Shown here piece by piece: positions 31,327 to 40,550 of a stretch of DNA of 56,816 nucleotides. Source of the stretch: Prochlorococcus sp. AG-679-K21. GTDB lineage: Bacteria > Cyanobacteriota > Cyanobacteriia > PCC-6307 > Cyanobiaceae. Position numbers and translations under genes: made by a program. The stretch spans positions 1-56,816 of the forward strand of contig QCUP01000003.1 in the NCBI GenBank assembly GCA_003208885.1. The letters are read 5' to 3'. The notes under the pieces were generated by a model, which did not search any database, had not been told where the DNA came from, and saw nothing but the letters and a program-made list of their open reading frames with translations. Numbering within the stretch: position 1 is the first letter of the stretch; every line of letters begins with the position of its first letter.

Positions 31327-32043
31327 TTAATTAATTTTTGATAACTGCCAACGCTTTTTTAAGTAATTACAATATTCACATTTTAGAGATGGTGAAGGAA
31401 ACTCATTAGATCTGAGTAGCTTTACTGTTTGCATAACTTTGCCTTCTACCCATGATGAAGAACAATCTAACTTAATAAAATGCACATCAAATTTTAGCTG
31501 ATTATTAAAAAATTTTTCGTTCTTTTTTCCGTTGAAATAAAGAAGATATGCTTCATCTGCAACTTTGTAACCATTTTTTCTAAATAACCACTGATACATT
31601 TCTAATTGTCTTTTATATGCTTTTGCATAATCATATTTATTGAAAGTTTCAAACCAATCAAAATTATTTCTTGATGTTGCTTTTACATCAACAATAATTA
31701 GCTCTCCATTCTTTTTTTGCCAGACATCATCCACTGCGCCACCAAAATCATAATTATGCTCAATAGATTTATATCTTATTCCTTTAAAATTACTTCTCCA
31801 AATATCAATATCTTTATGCTTAAAAGGGACAGCATCAATATTATGCTCAATAAATAAAGGATGAGGTTCCTGTCTTTCCCGATAATAATCAAACTCATTT
31901 TTACATAAACTATCTACAGCTATATTTAAAGTAAATGGTAATGATGGAGGTTTTATTTTATGCTTTTTATCAAGAACGCAACATCTAGGGCAATTAAGAT
32001 ATTTTTCAACAGTAGACCTACTTAATTTAATAACTTCATCCAT
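31327..32043 (-). CDS. PD-(D/E)XK nuclease family protein with CPRC and CEYC motifs
   Basis: KLSRSTVEKYLNCPRCCVLDKKHKIKPPSLPFTLNIAVDSL..., FGGAVDDVWQKKNGELIIVDVKATS, QLEMYQWL, LKCEYCNYLKK. Confidence 0.82.
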   Translation of the reverse strand: MDEVIKLSRSTVEKYLNCPRCCVLDKKHKIKPPSLPFTLNIAVDSLCKNEFDYYRERQEPHPLFIEHNIDAVPFKHKDIDIWRSNFKGIRYKSIEHNYDFGGAVDDVWQKKNGELIIVDVKATSRNNFDWFETFNKYDYAKAYKRQLEMYQWLFRKNGYKVADEAYLLYFNGKKNEKFFNNQLKFDVHFIKLDCSSSWVEGKVMQTVKLLRSNEFPSPSLKCEYCNYLKKRWQLSKIN

Positions 32044-32112
32044 AATCGTTTTGTTAAAAAGTTAAAGAGTTCAAGAGTTAAAGATATAAAAATGATCAAA
32101 GTATTTTTTTAT

Positions 32113-32130
32113 TCCCACTCAATGGTTCCT
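32113..32130. repeat. Distal copy of the guaA 3'-end core (att-like)
   Basis: TCCCACTCAATGGTTCCT, 17/18 identical to the copy in the guaA terminus; on the minus strand both encode GGTIEWE/PGTIEWE-stop. Confidence 0.6.
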
Positions 32131-32188
32131 CCCAATATTGATGCTTCAAAAACGTTTGTATCATTGACTTCTATAAAGTAAAATTTCC

Positions 32189-32209
32189 GTGACAAACCGG
32201 TGACAAACC
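32189..32209. repeat. Short tandem repeat GTGACAAACC x2, 11-nt period
   Basis: GTGACAAACC at 32189-32198 and 32200-32209, between the two guaA-end copies. Confidence 0.7.
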
Positions 32210-32247
32210 TATTAGTTCCATTTTTGATGAAATCAAGCAATTTTCCG

Positions 32248-33834
32248 TCACTCCCACTCAATTGTTCCTGGTGGTTTACTAGTAATATCAAAAACAACTC
32301 TATTTACCTGAGGTACTTCATTAACGATTCTATTAGAAATTCTCTCTAAGGTTTCATAAGGGATTCTTGACCAATCTGCCGTCATACCATCTTCGCTTGA
32401 TACACATCGTAAAACTATCGGCCAAGCATAAGTTCTTTTGTCTCCCATTACTCCGACAGTCTTTACAGGGAGAAGAACAGCAAATGCTTGCCAAATATCA
32501 TTATAAAGACCCGCTTTTTTTATTTCATCCCTTACTATCCAATCTGCATCCCTCAAACAGTTTAGTTTGTCACTAGAAACTTCACCCAAAATTCTTATCG
32601 CTAAACCAGGCCCTGGAAATGGATGTCTTTTAATAATTTCATCTGGCAATCCTAAGGCACCTCCAACCTTTCTTACTTCATCCTTAAAAAGTTTTCTTAG
32701 TGGTTCAACTAATTTAAATTGTAAATCTTTTGGCAAACCACCAACATTATGATGACTTTTAATTTTAACTGCGATCCTTTCACCTGTCTTCGGATCCAAA
32801 TTAGTTCCAGCACTCTCAATAACATCTGGGTATAGAGTACCTTGGGCCAAATATTGGAAAGGACCTAATCTATTGCTCTCCTCTTCAAAAACTCTAATAA
32901 ATTCTCTACCAATTATCTTGCGTTTTTCCTCTGGATCAGCGATTCCATTTAATTTATTAATAAATCTTTCCCTAGCATTAATATATTCGACTTTTATTTG
33001 AAATTTTTTATCAAAAAATTCCATTAGAAATTCAGGTTCTCCTTTTCGCATAAAGCCTTGATCTATAAACATACATGTAAGCTGTTTACCAATTGCTTTA
33101 TTGAGAAGAAAAGCGAGGGTTGATGAATCTACTCCACCAGAAAGCGCGAGTAAAACTTTCTTATCACCTACTTGTTGCTTAATTATTGGAATTGTTTCCT
33201 CTAAAAAAGTTTCAGTAGTCCAATCTGCTTTACATTTAGAAATAGAATAAACAAAGTTTTTAATTACCGTCATTCCAAATTCTGAATGAATAACTTCAGG
33301 ATGAAATTGAACACCAAATAATTTTTTTTGTTTATTTGATATTGCAGCATGGAGTGTATTTTCTGTATGAGAAATTTGAATAAATCCCTCAGGTAAGTTA
33401 TTGATAGAGTCTCCATGACTCATCCACATAATAGATTTGTCTTGGACATTTAATAACAAATCACTTTCGCAATCAATATTTATTGGTGCTCTACCATATT
33501 CAGCTTTATTAACTGCTGGGGTTACTTCACCTCCTAATTCTTTAACCATTAATTGCATTCCATAACATATACCCAAAACTGGAATCCCTAAATCAAAAAT
33601 CTTTGCATCACATTTAGGTGCATTATCTTCATAAACAGAACTAGGGCCACCACTTAAAATAATTCCTTTTGGATTTATATCCTGAATCTCCTTGATAGAG
33701 GTAAAGTTACTAACTACAAGAGAAAATACATCTGCTTCTCTTATCCTCCTTGCAATTAATTCAGAATATTGAGATCCAAAATCTAGTATTAATATTGAAG
33801 GATCTCTCTCTTTTTTTAGTAATTTTTTACTCAT
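32248..33834 (-). CDS. guaA: GMP synthase (glutamine-hydrolysing)
   Basis: [47 protein letters not shown]-terminal [13 protein letters not shown]. Confidence 0.98.
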   Translation of the reverse strand: MSKKLLKKERDPSILILDFGSQYSELIARRIREADVFSLVVSNFTSIKEIQDINPKGIILSGGPSSVYEDNAPKCDAKIFDLGIPVLGICYGMQLMVKELGGEVTPAVNKAEYGRAPINIDCESDLLLNVQDKSIMWMSHGDSINNLPEGFIQISHTENTLHAAISNKQKKLFGVQFHPEVIHSEFGMTVIKNFVYSISKCKADWTTETFLEETIPIIKQQVGDKKVLLALSGGVDSSTLAFLLNKAIGKQLTCMFIDQGFMRKGEPEFLMEFFDKKFQIKVEYINARERFINKLNGIADPEEKRKIIGREFIRVFEEESNRLGPFQYLAQGTLYPDVIESAGTNLDPKTGERIAVKIKSHHNVGGLPKDLQFKLVEPLRKLFKDEVRKVGGALGLPDEIIKRHPFPGPGLAIRILGEVSSDKLNCLRDADWIVRDEIKKAGLYNDIWQAFAVLLPVKTVGVMGDKRTYAWPIVLRCVSSEDGMTADWSRIPYETLERISNRIVNEVPQVNRVVFDITSKPPGTIEWE

Positions 33835-33882
33835 GTATAAAAGTTACCTCAATTTATTTACAAAAACATAAACCACTAAAAA

Positions 33883-35001
33883 TTAGAAACCTTTGAAAGC
33901 AGAAATATAATCTTTACTATTGTTACCCGCCCAACGAATTATTCTCTTTCTATCAAAAATAATTGCTGCAACTTTCATATCTGTTTTTGTATATCTATTA
34001 ACATATTCCATAGAGCGCTTTTCAACAGTATCTGATAACTTGTTCCAGAGTTTATCAGCTATAGAAAGACTAAAACTTTCAAGAAGTAGCAGAGCATCCT
34101 CAACCGTGGTTGATTGAGACAATTTTTTAATTATTTCTATTGGTACTTCTTCTTTTACTGCTAAATAAATAAGGATTTCAATTCTTGCATCAGCTAAATG
34201 ATTATGAGTATGAAAAATCCCTCCAGCTAGTTTAATTAATTTGCCATGATAACCAAAAAGAATTACTGTTTTGATATTTTGTATTGCACAATCAACTAAT
34301 AATGGTCCTATCCAATTACCTACTTTAATAATAGGAAATTTTATATTGGAACTTTTTGCTAAATGTAAGCCATTTTCACCAATAACAAAAATAATTGTGT
34401 CACATTTTTCATGAGAAATAATTTGTTTTAACTGAGCTTTTGCAATTTTCATTTGATCAGGTGAAGCACTTGAAAATGTTTCAGCACTAGTACCTATAAG
34501 TGACAGCCCTTCGACAATTCCAAATGATTTATTACTAGTTCTTTCGGCCAAAAATTTTCCATTTGGGAATATAATCTCTAAATTCAGTTTGTATCCTTGT
34601 GGAATAATATCTAGTAAATTTTCAAATAATACTTCTTTAGCAAAATTAGAAATGCAGATCTTAGAGGTCTTTTGATGAATACCAACACCATAACCAGGAA
34701 TAATATTGATTCGATCTGATATATTAGAACTTATCTTATGAGTTTTTTCTAAAGCAGCAATTGTCCATATTTCTAAGTTTTGTGTAAGATCAAGATCCAA
34801 TCCAGAATTTACAAAAGAAATTCCAAGGGCACAAGACTTTCTGTTAATTAGTCCAGAAGAATGAACCTTAATTTTTATTAGATTTTTATCTTTAGGAATT
34901 TTAATTAATTCATAATCTTCAAATGGTAATCCTATTAATTTTTTTACAGCTGACTTAGCAGCTCCAGTGACCCATAAAGGTAAAGAAAATCCTTTTTTCA
35001 A
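33883..35001 (-). CDS. cbiD: Cobalt-precorrin-5B C1-methyltransferase (TTG start)
   Basis: FSLPLWVTGAAKSAVKKLIG, IIPGYGVGIHQKTSK, TVILFGYHGKLIKLAGGIFHTHNHLADARIEIL. Confidence 0.93.
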   Translation of the reverse strand: MKKGFSLPLWVTGAAKSAVKKLIGLPFEDYELIKIPKDKNLIKIKVHSSGLINRKSCALGISFVNSGLDLDLTQNLEIWTIAALEKTHKISSNISDRINIIPGYGVGIHQKTSKICISNFAKEVLFENLLDIIPQGYKLNLEIIFPNGKFLAERTSNKSFGIVEGLSLIGTSAETFSSASPDQMKIAKAQLKQIISHEKCDTIIFVIGENGLHLAKSSNIKFPIIKVGNWIGPLLVDCAIQNIKTVILFGYHGKLIKLAGGIFHTHNHLADARIEILIYLAVKEEVPIEIIKKLSQSTTVEDALLLLESFSLSIADKLWNKLSDTVEKRSMEYVNRYTKTDMKVAAIIFDRKRIIRWAGNNSKDYISAFKGF

Positions 35002-35061
35002 ATCAAGTAATTGAAAAATATTTTATGACTACTAATCTTAGAATGACCTATTAATTAAAAA

Positions 35062-36216
35062 GTGGCCATACAACAAAAATTATCATTGATGATACCTGGT
35101 CCCACACCAGTTCCAGAAAAAGTTTTGCAAGCACTTGGAAAGCATCCCATAGGGCATAGAAGTAAAGATTTTCAAGATCTTGTTGAATCCACGACTAAAA
35201 ATCTTCAATGGCTACATCAAACAAAAAATGATGTTTTAACAATTACAGGTAGTGGAACTGCTGCCATGGAAGCAGGAATGATAAGTACATTAAGCAAAGG
35301 AGACAAAGTTATTTGTGGGGAAAATGGGAAGTTTGGCCAAAGATGGGTAAAAGTTGCAAAAGAATTCGGACTTGAAGTAATAAAAATTGAGGCGGAATGG
35401 GGTACCCCACTTGATCCGGAAAGTTTCAAAACAATACTAGAAAAAGATGATAAAAAAGAGATAAAAGCTGTTGTCCTTACACATTCAGAAACTTCAACAG
35501 GAGTAATTAATGATTTAGAAACAATAAGTTCTTATATTCGTGATCATAAAAAAGCTTTATCAATTATTGACTGCGTAACAAGTATTGGAGCTTGTAATGT
35601 TCCAGTAGATGAATGGGAACTAGATGTTGTTGCCTCGGGATCTCAAAAAGGTTACATGATACCTCCAGGCTTAAGCTTTGTGTCTATGAGTGAAAAAGCT
35701 TGGCAAGCATCAAAAAATTCTAATTTACCTAAATTCTATTTAAATTTAAAATCATATAAAAAAAGTCTTTCGAATAATAGCAATCCTTATACTCCAGCAG
35801 TAAATTTGGTTTTTGCTTTAGATGAATCTTTAAAAATGATGAAAAATGAAGGGCTAGAAAAAATTTTTAATAGACATGAAAGACATAAATTAGCAGTCAG
35901 TAAAGCTGCAAAAACTCTTAATCTTAAATTATTTGCTGATGAAAACCACTTAAGTCCTGCAGTTACCGCAATTCAAATTGAAGATATAGATGCTGAGAAG
36001 TTTAGAAAAATAATAAAAAATAAATATGATATTTTGTTAGCTGGGGGACAAGATCATTTAAAAGGAAAGATATTTAGAGTTGGTCATTTAGGTTACATAA
36101 ACGATAGAGACATAATTTCAGTGATAGCGGCTATAGGAAATACCTTAGTAGATCAAAATTTAATTTCTACTGAAAAAGCAGGAGAAGCATTGAAAATAGC
36201 ATCATGCCATCTATAA
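35062..36216 (+). CDS. Alanine/serine-glyoxylate aminotransferase family protein (GTG start)
   Basis: MIPGPTPVPEKVLQALGKHPIGHRSKDF, SIIDCVTSIGACNVPVDEWELDVVASGSQKGYMIPPGL. Confidence 0.93.
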   Translation: MAIQQKLSLMIPGPTPVPEKVLQALGKHPIGHRSKDFQDLVESTTKNLQWLHQTKNDVLTITGSGTAAMEAGMISTLSKGDKVICGENGKFGQRWVKVAKEFGLEVIKIEAEWGTPLDPESFKTILEKDDKKEIKAVVLTHSETSTGVINDLETISSYIRDHKKALSIIDCVTSIGACNVPVDEWELDVVASGSQKGYMIPPGLSFVSMSEKAWQASKNSNLPKFYLNLKSYKKSLSNNSNPYTPAVNLVFALDESLKMMKNEGLEKIFNRHERHKLAVSKAAKTLNLKLFADENHLSPAVTAIQIEDIDAEKFRKIIKNKYDILLAGGQDHLKGKIFRVGHLGYINDRDIISVIAAIGNTLVDQNLISTEKAGEALKIASCHL

Positions 36217-36225
36217 AAAAGTAAA

Positions 36226-36423
36226 CTAAGTACCAGGTTCTTCAACATTTCCACCTAATTCAACTATTTTTTCTTTTAATACTAAAGATTTTTCTTCATC
36301 TCCATTAGTTTGAGCAACTGCAAGAGCAAATTCTAACTTTTCGAGTTGATGACCACCTTCAAAAAAGGATAATTTCTTTTTAATTGGATTTTTATTACCT
36401 CTGTAAGAAATTTGTGGAGCCAT
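36226..36423 (-). CDS. Small conserved hypothetical protein
   Basis: MAPQISYRGNKNPIKKKLSFFEGGHQLEKLEFALAVAQTNGDEEKSLVLKEKIVELGGNVEEPGT; internal ATG at 36423 preferred over the 36477 start. Confidence 0.65.
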   Translation of the reverse strand: MAPQISYRGNKNPIKKKLSFFEGGHQLEKLEFALAVAQTNGDEEKSLVLKEKIVELGGNVEEPGT

Positions 36424-36701
36424 GACAAATAATGCTTTTTTAATATTATGCCAACTCGCAGGCCCTTTATGCAGCAAAAATCTAACTAATTTTTAAATAT
36501 TAAATTTTTAGTTGCCAAATAATTAAGTATTTATAAGTTTTAAAATACATTTCAACCATAAATAATAAGCTACTTAATTTTTTTTATCGCGGCAAAATCT
36601 ATAAAAATTGATAAAAAAACACCAAAAATAAGTAAATAACAACATATAACCGAATCTTTGTATTTATTTCTAATATTATGTCCAAACAGTTGATTTTTTA
36701 A

Positions 36702-37214
36702 ATGTCAAATATAAATCTACTTTATTATTTAATTGCTGGTACCGCTTTTGGAGCACTAGCTTTAATAACAGGTATCCCTGCAGCTCCACTCGCAGGTGCC
36801 TTAATTGGTGCAAGTATTTTAAGCATCAGCGGAAAAGTTGATGCTGCCGCATGGCCAAATGGAACAAGAACTATATTAGAAATAGGTATTGGTACTGTTA
36901 TCGGAACAAGTCTAACAAAAAACTCATTAGTTGAATTACAAACTTTATGGAAACCTGCAATTTTAATCACATTTACTCTAATAATTACTGGCTTAGCGAT
37001 TGGTTTATGGACTAGCAGATTACTTAATGTAGATGTAATTACAACAATTCTTGGGGCTGCTCCAGGAGGTATAAGTGGTATGAGTTTAGTTGGTACAGAA
37101 TATGGAGTGGGAGCAGCGGTTGCAACTCTTCATGCAGTTAGATTAGTTACTGTTCTATTAATTTTGCCATTAGTTGTAAAAATGCTAAATCTTTTTGGAA
37201 TAATAAAATCTTAA
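36702..37214 (+). CDS. AbrB-duplication / putative ammonia monooxygenase-type membrane protein
   Basis: 170 aa, multi-TM, AAPGGISGMSLVGTEYGVGAAVATLHAVRLVTVLLILP motif. Confidence 0.85.
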   Translation: MSNINLLYYLIAGTAFGALALITGIPAAPLAGALIGASILSISGKVDAAAWPNGTRTILEIGIGTVIGTSLTKNSLVELQTLWKPAILITFTLIITGLAIGLWTSRLLNVDVITTILGAAPGGISGMSLVGTEYGVGAAVATLHAVRLVTVLLILPLVVKMLNLFGIIKS

Positions 37215-37271
37215 ATTTGTCTAGACATAATACAAATTAAAGATACTTTTTATATAGACAGATAAAAACTA

Positions 37272-37691
37272 ATGAAAAGGAACATAAAGTTAAGATTCAT
37301 TTTACCTATAGTTGCGATATTTTTTCCCTCACTATTATTTACCCCTAAAGCAAGTGCAGGTTCCTTTGGAGCAGAAATATTTTGTACTATGAGAGATGGT
37401 GGAAATGATCATGAAAGCAGTTGGCAAGCAGCTTACAGTTATATTAAAAAACAAAAAGGGGGTATTTTTAAGACATCTCCAAAGCAGGCCGCCGGACAAA
37501 TTATTGAAACTGTTGTAAGAGAAAGAGATAAGTTTTCTTATTGCGTTGAATTTTTAGATCAACTTCATCCTGATAGAAAGCTACAATTAGAAAACAATAA
37601 AAAAGAAAAAAAACGGAAAAAAGAAGAACTTTTGCAAGAAAAAGAAAGTAAGGATTACTCCGAAGAAACTTTTGATAGATATAGCTATTAA
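37272..37691 (+). CDS. Secreted/lumenal conserved hypothetical protein
   Basis: Signal peptide MKRNIKLRFILPIVAIFFPSLLFTPKASA|GSFG; two Cys in the mature region; charged C-terminus. Confidence 0.75.
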   Translation: MKRNIKLRFILPIVAIFFPSLLFTPKASAGSFGAEIFCTMRDGGNDHESSWQAAYSYIKKQKGGIFKTSPKQAAGQIIETVVRERDKFSYCVEFLDQLHPDRKLQLENNKKEKKRKKEELLQEKESKDYSEETFDRYSY

Positions 37692-37716
37692 CTTTAAAAG
37701 TATAATCAACTATATT

Positions 37717-37792
37717 TAGTCTACAAAATATTACTTAATAGGTATAATTGTATACATAAAAAATATTTTATTTCAGAAATATAGTCTACAAA
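37717..37792. repeat. Direct repeat TAGTCTACAAA x2 upstream of the HNH gene
   Basis: Identical 11-mers at 37717-37727 and 37782-37792, 65 bp apart. Confidence 0.5.
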
Positions 37793-37856
37793 GTAACAAA
37801 AAAATATTGACTTTTATCATAAATCCGTCAAGATTATATGTAATTAAAAAATCTGA

Positions 37857-38261
37857 ATGCATATTAATGATGCTGTCTTTTTAGAAGATTTATGCCCTAA
37901 ATTCAGATTCAGGCAATGGCGGAAATCAATTCATAGATTTACAGGAAAAAGTTGCATTTACTGTGGAAAACCTTCAGAATCTATAGACCATATAATTCCT
38001 AGAAGTCAGGGAGGTTTGAGCAAAACCGAAAACTGCGTACCAGCATGCTTATCATGCAACGGCGACAAATCAGATGATAATGCTTTACATTGGTATCGAA
38101 AACAAAAATTTTATGATCCTAGAAGAGCTATGGCTATTAGAGCATGGTTAGAAGGTGATTTAAGATTAGCGATAAGATTAATACAATGGGCAAATCCTAG
38201 CTTTATGAATAAAAAACATGAAAATGACTTAATTGTTAAAGATGAATATAATGCCGCTTAA
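37857..38261 (+). CDS. HNH endonuclease family protein
   Basis: SCIYCGKPSESIDHIIPRSQGGLSKTENCVPACLSCNGDKSDD: HNH motif with two CxxC zinc knuckles. Confidence 0.93.
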   Translation: MHINDAVFLEDLCPKFRFRQWRKSIHRFTGKSCIYCGKPSESIDHIIPRSQGGLSKTENCVPACLSCNGDKSDDNALHWYRKQKFYDPRRAMAIRAWLEGDLRLAIRLIQWANPSFMNKKHENDLIVKDEYNAA

Positions 38262-38498
38262 TTACCAGACCATACATGCCTCTATAGAATGATATTTTTT
38301 ACATACATCCTCTGAAGCTTGTGGTGATTCAGGAAATATTAATAATGCGCACGATGCGAAAAGTATTACAAATAATTTTTGGTAGAATTTAAAATCTAAA
38401 CCAAATTTTGAGTTGTTTGATTTTTCTTGAACTTGAAAATTGGCATTATCAAAAGTAGCTATCTTGACTTTTACCTGAGGCTGAATTAAGGTCTTCAT
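38262..38498 (-). CDS. Small TM/exported protein with two-Cys C-terminal tail
   Basis: 78 aa; hydrophobic LFVILFASCALLIF, then PESPQA|SEDVCKKYHSIEACMVW. Confidence 0.6.
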   Translation of the reverse strand: MKTLIQPQVKVKIATFDNANFQVQEKSNNSKFGLDFKFYQKLFVILFASCALLIFPESPQASEDVCKKYHSIEACMVW

Positions 38499-38509
38499 TT
38501 TCTTATTAA

Positions 38510-38530
38510 TACATATGTACTATATATAAT
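38510..38530. promoter_or_regulatory. Palindrome plus TATAAT -10 in a 37-bp divergent intergenic region
   Basis: TACATATGTA palindrome 38510-38519; TATAAT 38525-38530, ending 5 nt before the ATG at 38536. Confidence 0.5.
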
Positions 38531-38535
38531 ACTTT

Positions 38536-39420
38536 ATGGTTGATTTATCAAGTCCACTTGCACAAAAAAACAAATTCCTAATCTTTGGGGGAGGTTTTAG
38601 CGGAAACTATTTTGCAAAATCAATTCGGCAACTAGGCTGCATAGCATTAGCAAGTTCTCGATCTAAAAGTAACGATCCAAATAGTTTTGTTTTTAATAGC
38701 GAAGATAATTCAATACCTGAAGATTCAATCTTTGAAGGAGTAACTCATATTCTTAGTTGTATCCCTCCAGATAAAAATGGTAACGACCCAGTATTAAAAA
38801 AGCTTAAAAATAAAATTAAAAGTTTATCTCTAGCATGGGTTGGATATCTCTCAACTACTGGTGTGTATGGCAACACCTATGGTGATTGGGTTTGTGAAAA
38901 AGATCAACCTAATCCTTTGCAAAAAAGAAGTCAAAGGAGGTTAAATTGTGAGAAAGAATGGATTAATTCAGATTTACCAATACAAATTTTCAGATTACCT
39001 GGTATTTATGGACCAGGAAGGTCAACTTTAGAGGCTATTAAAACAAAAAAAATCAAAGTAATAGATAAAGAAAATCAAGTTTTCTCAAGAATACATGTCG
39101 GTGATATTGCAAATGCAATTATTTATTTAATACAAAATCAAGATAATTTAGATTTTTATCCAATAATTAACATCGCAGATGACGAGCCATGTTCACAAAT
39201 TGAAGTTATAAGATATGGCTACCAATTACTTGGATTAGAAATGCCTAAAAAAATATTATTTGAAAAGGCTAAAAAAGATTTATCACCAATAGCTCAATCA
39301 TTTTGGATAGAAAATAGAAGAGTTTCAAATAAATTATTATGTGAAAAATTAGGGTATAAACTAATTTATAAAAACTACAAAGCAGGATTAAAAGACTGCC
39401 TTATTAGAATTAAATCATGA
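38536..39420 (+). CDS. NAD(P)-dependent epimerase/dehydratase-like protein (extended SDR)
   Basis: FLIFGGGFSGNYFAKSIRQLG, YLSTTGVYGNTYGDWV, FRLPGIYGPGRSTLE, RIHVGDIANAI. Confidence 0.9.
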   Translation: MVDLSSPLAQKNKFLIFGGGFSGNYFAKSIRQLGCIALASSRSKSNDPNSFVFNSEDNSIPEDSIFEGVTHILSCIPPDKNGNDPVLKKLKNKIKSLSLAWVGYLSTTGVYGNTYGDWVCEKDQPNPLQKRSQRRLNCEKEWINSDLPIQIFRLPGIYGPGRSTLEAIKTKKIKVIDKENQVFSRIHVGDIANAIIYLIQNQDNLDFYPIINIADDEPCSQIEVIRYGYQLLGLEMPKKILFEKAKKDLSPIAQSFWIENRRVSNKLLCEKLGYKLIYKNYKAGLKDCLIRIKS

Positions 39421-39509
39421 TACAAAATATTTTTATTATAAATTTAATGGATTTAACTTAAATCTTTTTTTAAATAAAAACTTTAATTTTCAACATTTAA
39501 AATTTTTTT

Positions 39510-40550
39510 ATGAACAATCAAAGTAATAATATCGAAGAAAATTTTAAAATTATCATAAGCGTTGGGGACGATTCAGGTATCGGACCTGAAATTATTTTGA
39601 AAGCACTTTTTTCCAAAGAAATTCCAAATAATATTGATTTTATAATTGTTGGATCAAAAAATAACCTAGAAAATGCTTATAAAAGTCTTAAATCTTTAGG
39701 AGTCAAAAATATTGTAGATCCTAATAATTATGAAATACATGACGTTCAAATTCCATTTGAAGTAAATAAGCAAAAGAGAAGTAATGGAAATGCAAGTTTC
39801 TTTTACTTAAAAAAAGCTATTGAAATTGTTCAAAAGTATACTAATGCAGCGCTAGTTACTGGACCTATTTGTAAAAAGTCATGGGCTTTAGCAGGCCATA
39901 ATTATTCGGGTCAAACAGAATTATTAGCAGAATCTTGTCAAGTAAGTGACGTCGGCATGTTATTTACGGCCAAATCTCCAATAACTGGTTGGAGATTTAA
40001 TACCTTATTAGCAACTACCCACATACCTCTATGCGAAGTACCAAAACAATTATCTACAAATTTAATTCATACAAAATTAGATTTGTTTTCGAAGTTTTGC
40101 AAAACCTATGTCAAAAAACCCTTTCTGAAAGTTGCCGGATTAAACCCTCATGCTGGTGAAGAAGGCATATTAGGAAATGAAGAAAAAGATTGGCTTAAGA
40201 ACGCAGTTAGTAGCTGGGGTAAACAAAATAAAGAAGTTCAATTAACAGGTCCCATTTCTCCTGATACTTGCTGGAATTCATCAGCAAAAGCTTGGAGAGA
40301 TAAAACAGCTCCAACTCATGATGGAATTCTTGCTATGTATCATGATCAGGGATTAATTCCAATAAAGGTTATAGCTCTTAATTATTCAGTTAATACAACT
40401 ATTGGTTTACCTTTTATCAGAACATCTCCCGATCATGGAACTGGATTTGACATTGCAGGCAAAGGTTTAGCACAATCTCAAAGTATGATTGAGGCAATAA
40501 AAGCAGCTTTTGATTTGACTAAAAATTCAAGACTGTTTAACGCGCATTAA
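39510..40550 (+). CDS. pdxA: 4-hydroxythreonine-4-phosphate dehydrogenase
   Basis: SVGDDSGIGPEIILKAL, LNPHAGEEGILGNEE, PDTCWN, MYHDQGLIPIKV, RTSPDHGTGFDIAGKG. Confidence 0.96.
   Translation: MNNQSNNIEENFKIIISVGDDSGIGPEIILKALFSKEIPNNIDFIIVGSKNNLENAYKSLKSLGVKNIVDPNNYEIHDVQIPFEVNKQKRSNGNASFFYLKKAIEIVQKYTNAALVTGPICKKSWALAGHNYSGQTELLAESCQVSDVGMLFTAKSPITGWRFNTLLATTHIPLCEVPKQLSTNLIHTKLDLFSKFCKTYVKKPFLKVAGLNPHAGEEGILGNEEKDWLKNAVSSWGKQNKEVQLTGPISPDTCWNSSAKAWRDKTAPTHDGILAMYHDQGLIPIKVIALNYSVNTTIGLPFIRTSPDHGTGFDIAGKGLAQSQSMIEAIKAAFDLTKNSRLFNAH

Noticed and set aside
32109-32297. 62-aa minus-strand ORF ending GTIEWE
   Set aside because: Out-of-frame overlap with guaA and composed of repeat/att-like DNA; best explained as a by-product of the duplication, not a real gene.
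36478-36701. Possible non-coding RNA upstream of the AbrB-like gene
   Set aside because: 224-nt spacer but no strong hairpin-terminator pair or recognised RNA motif by eye.
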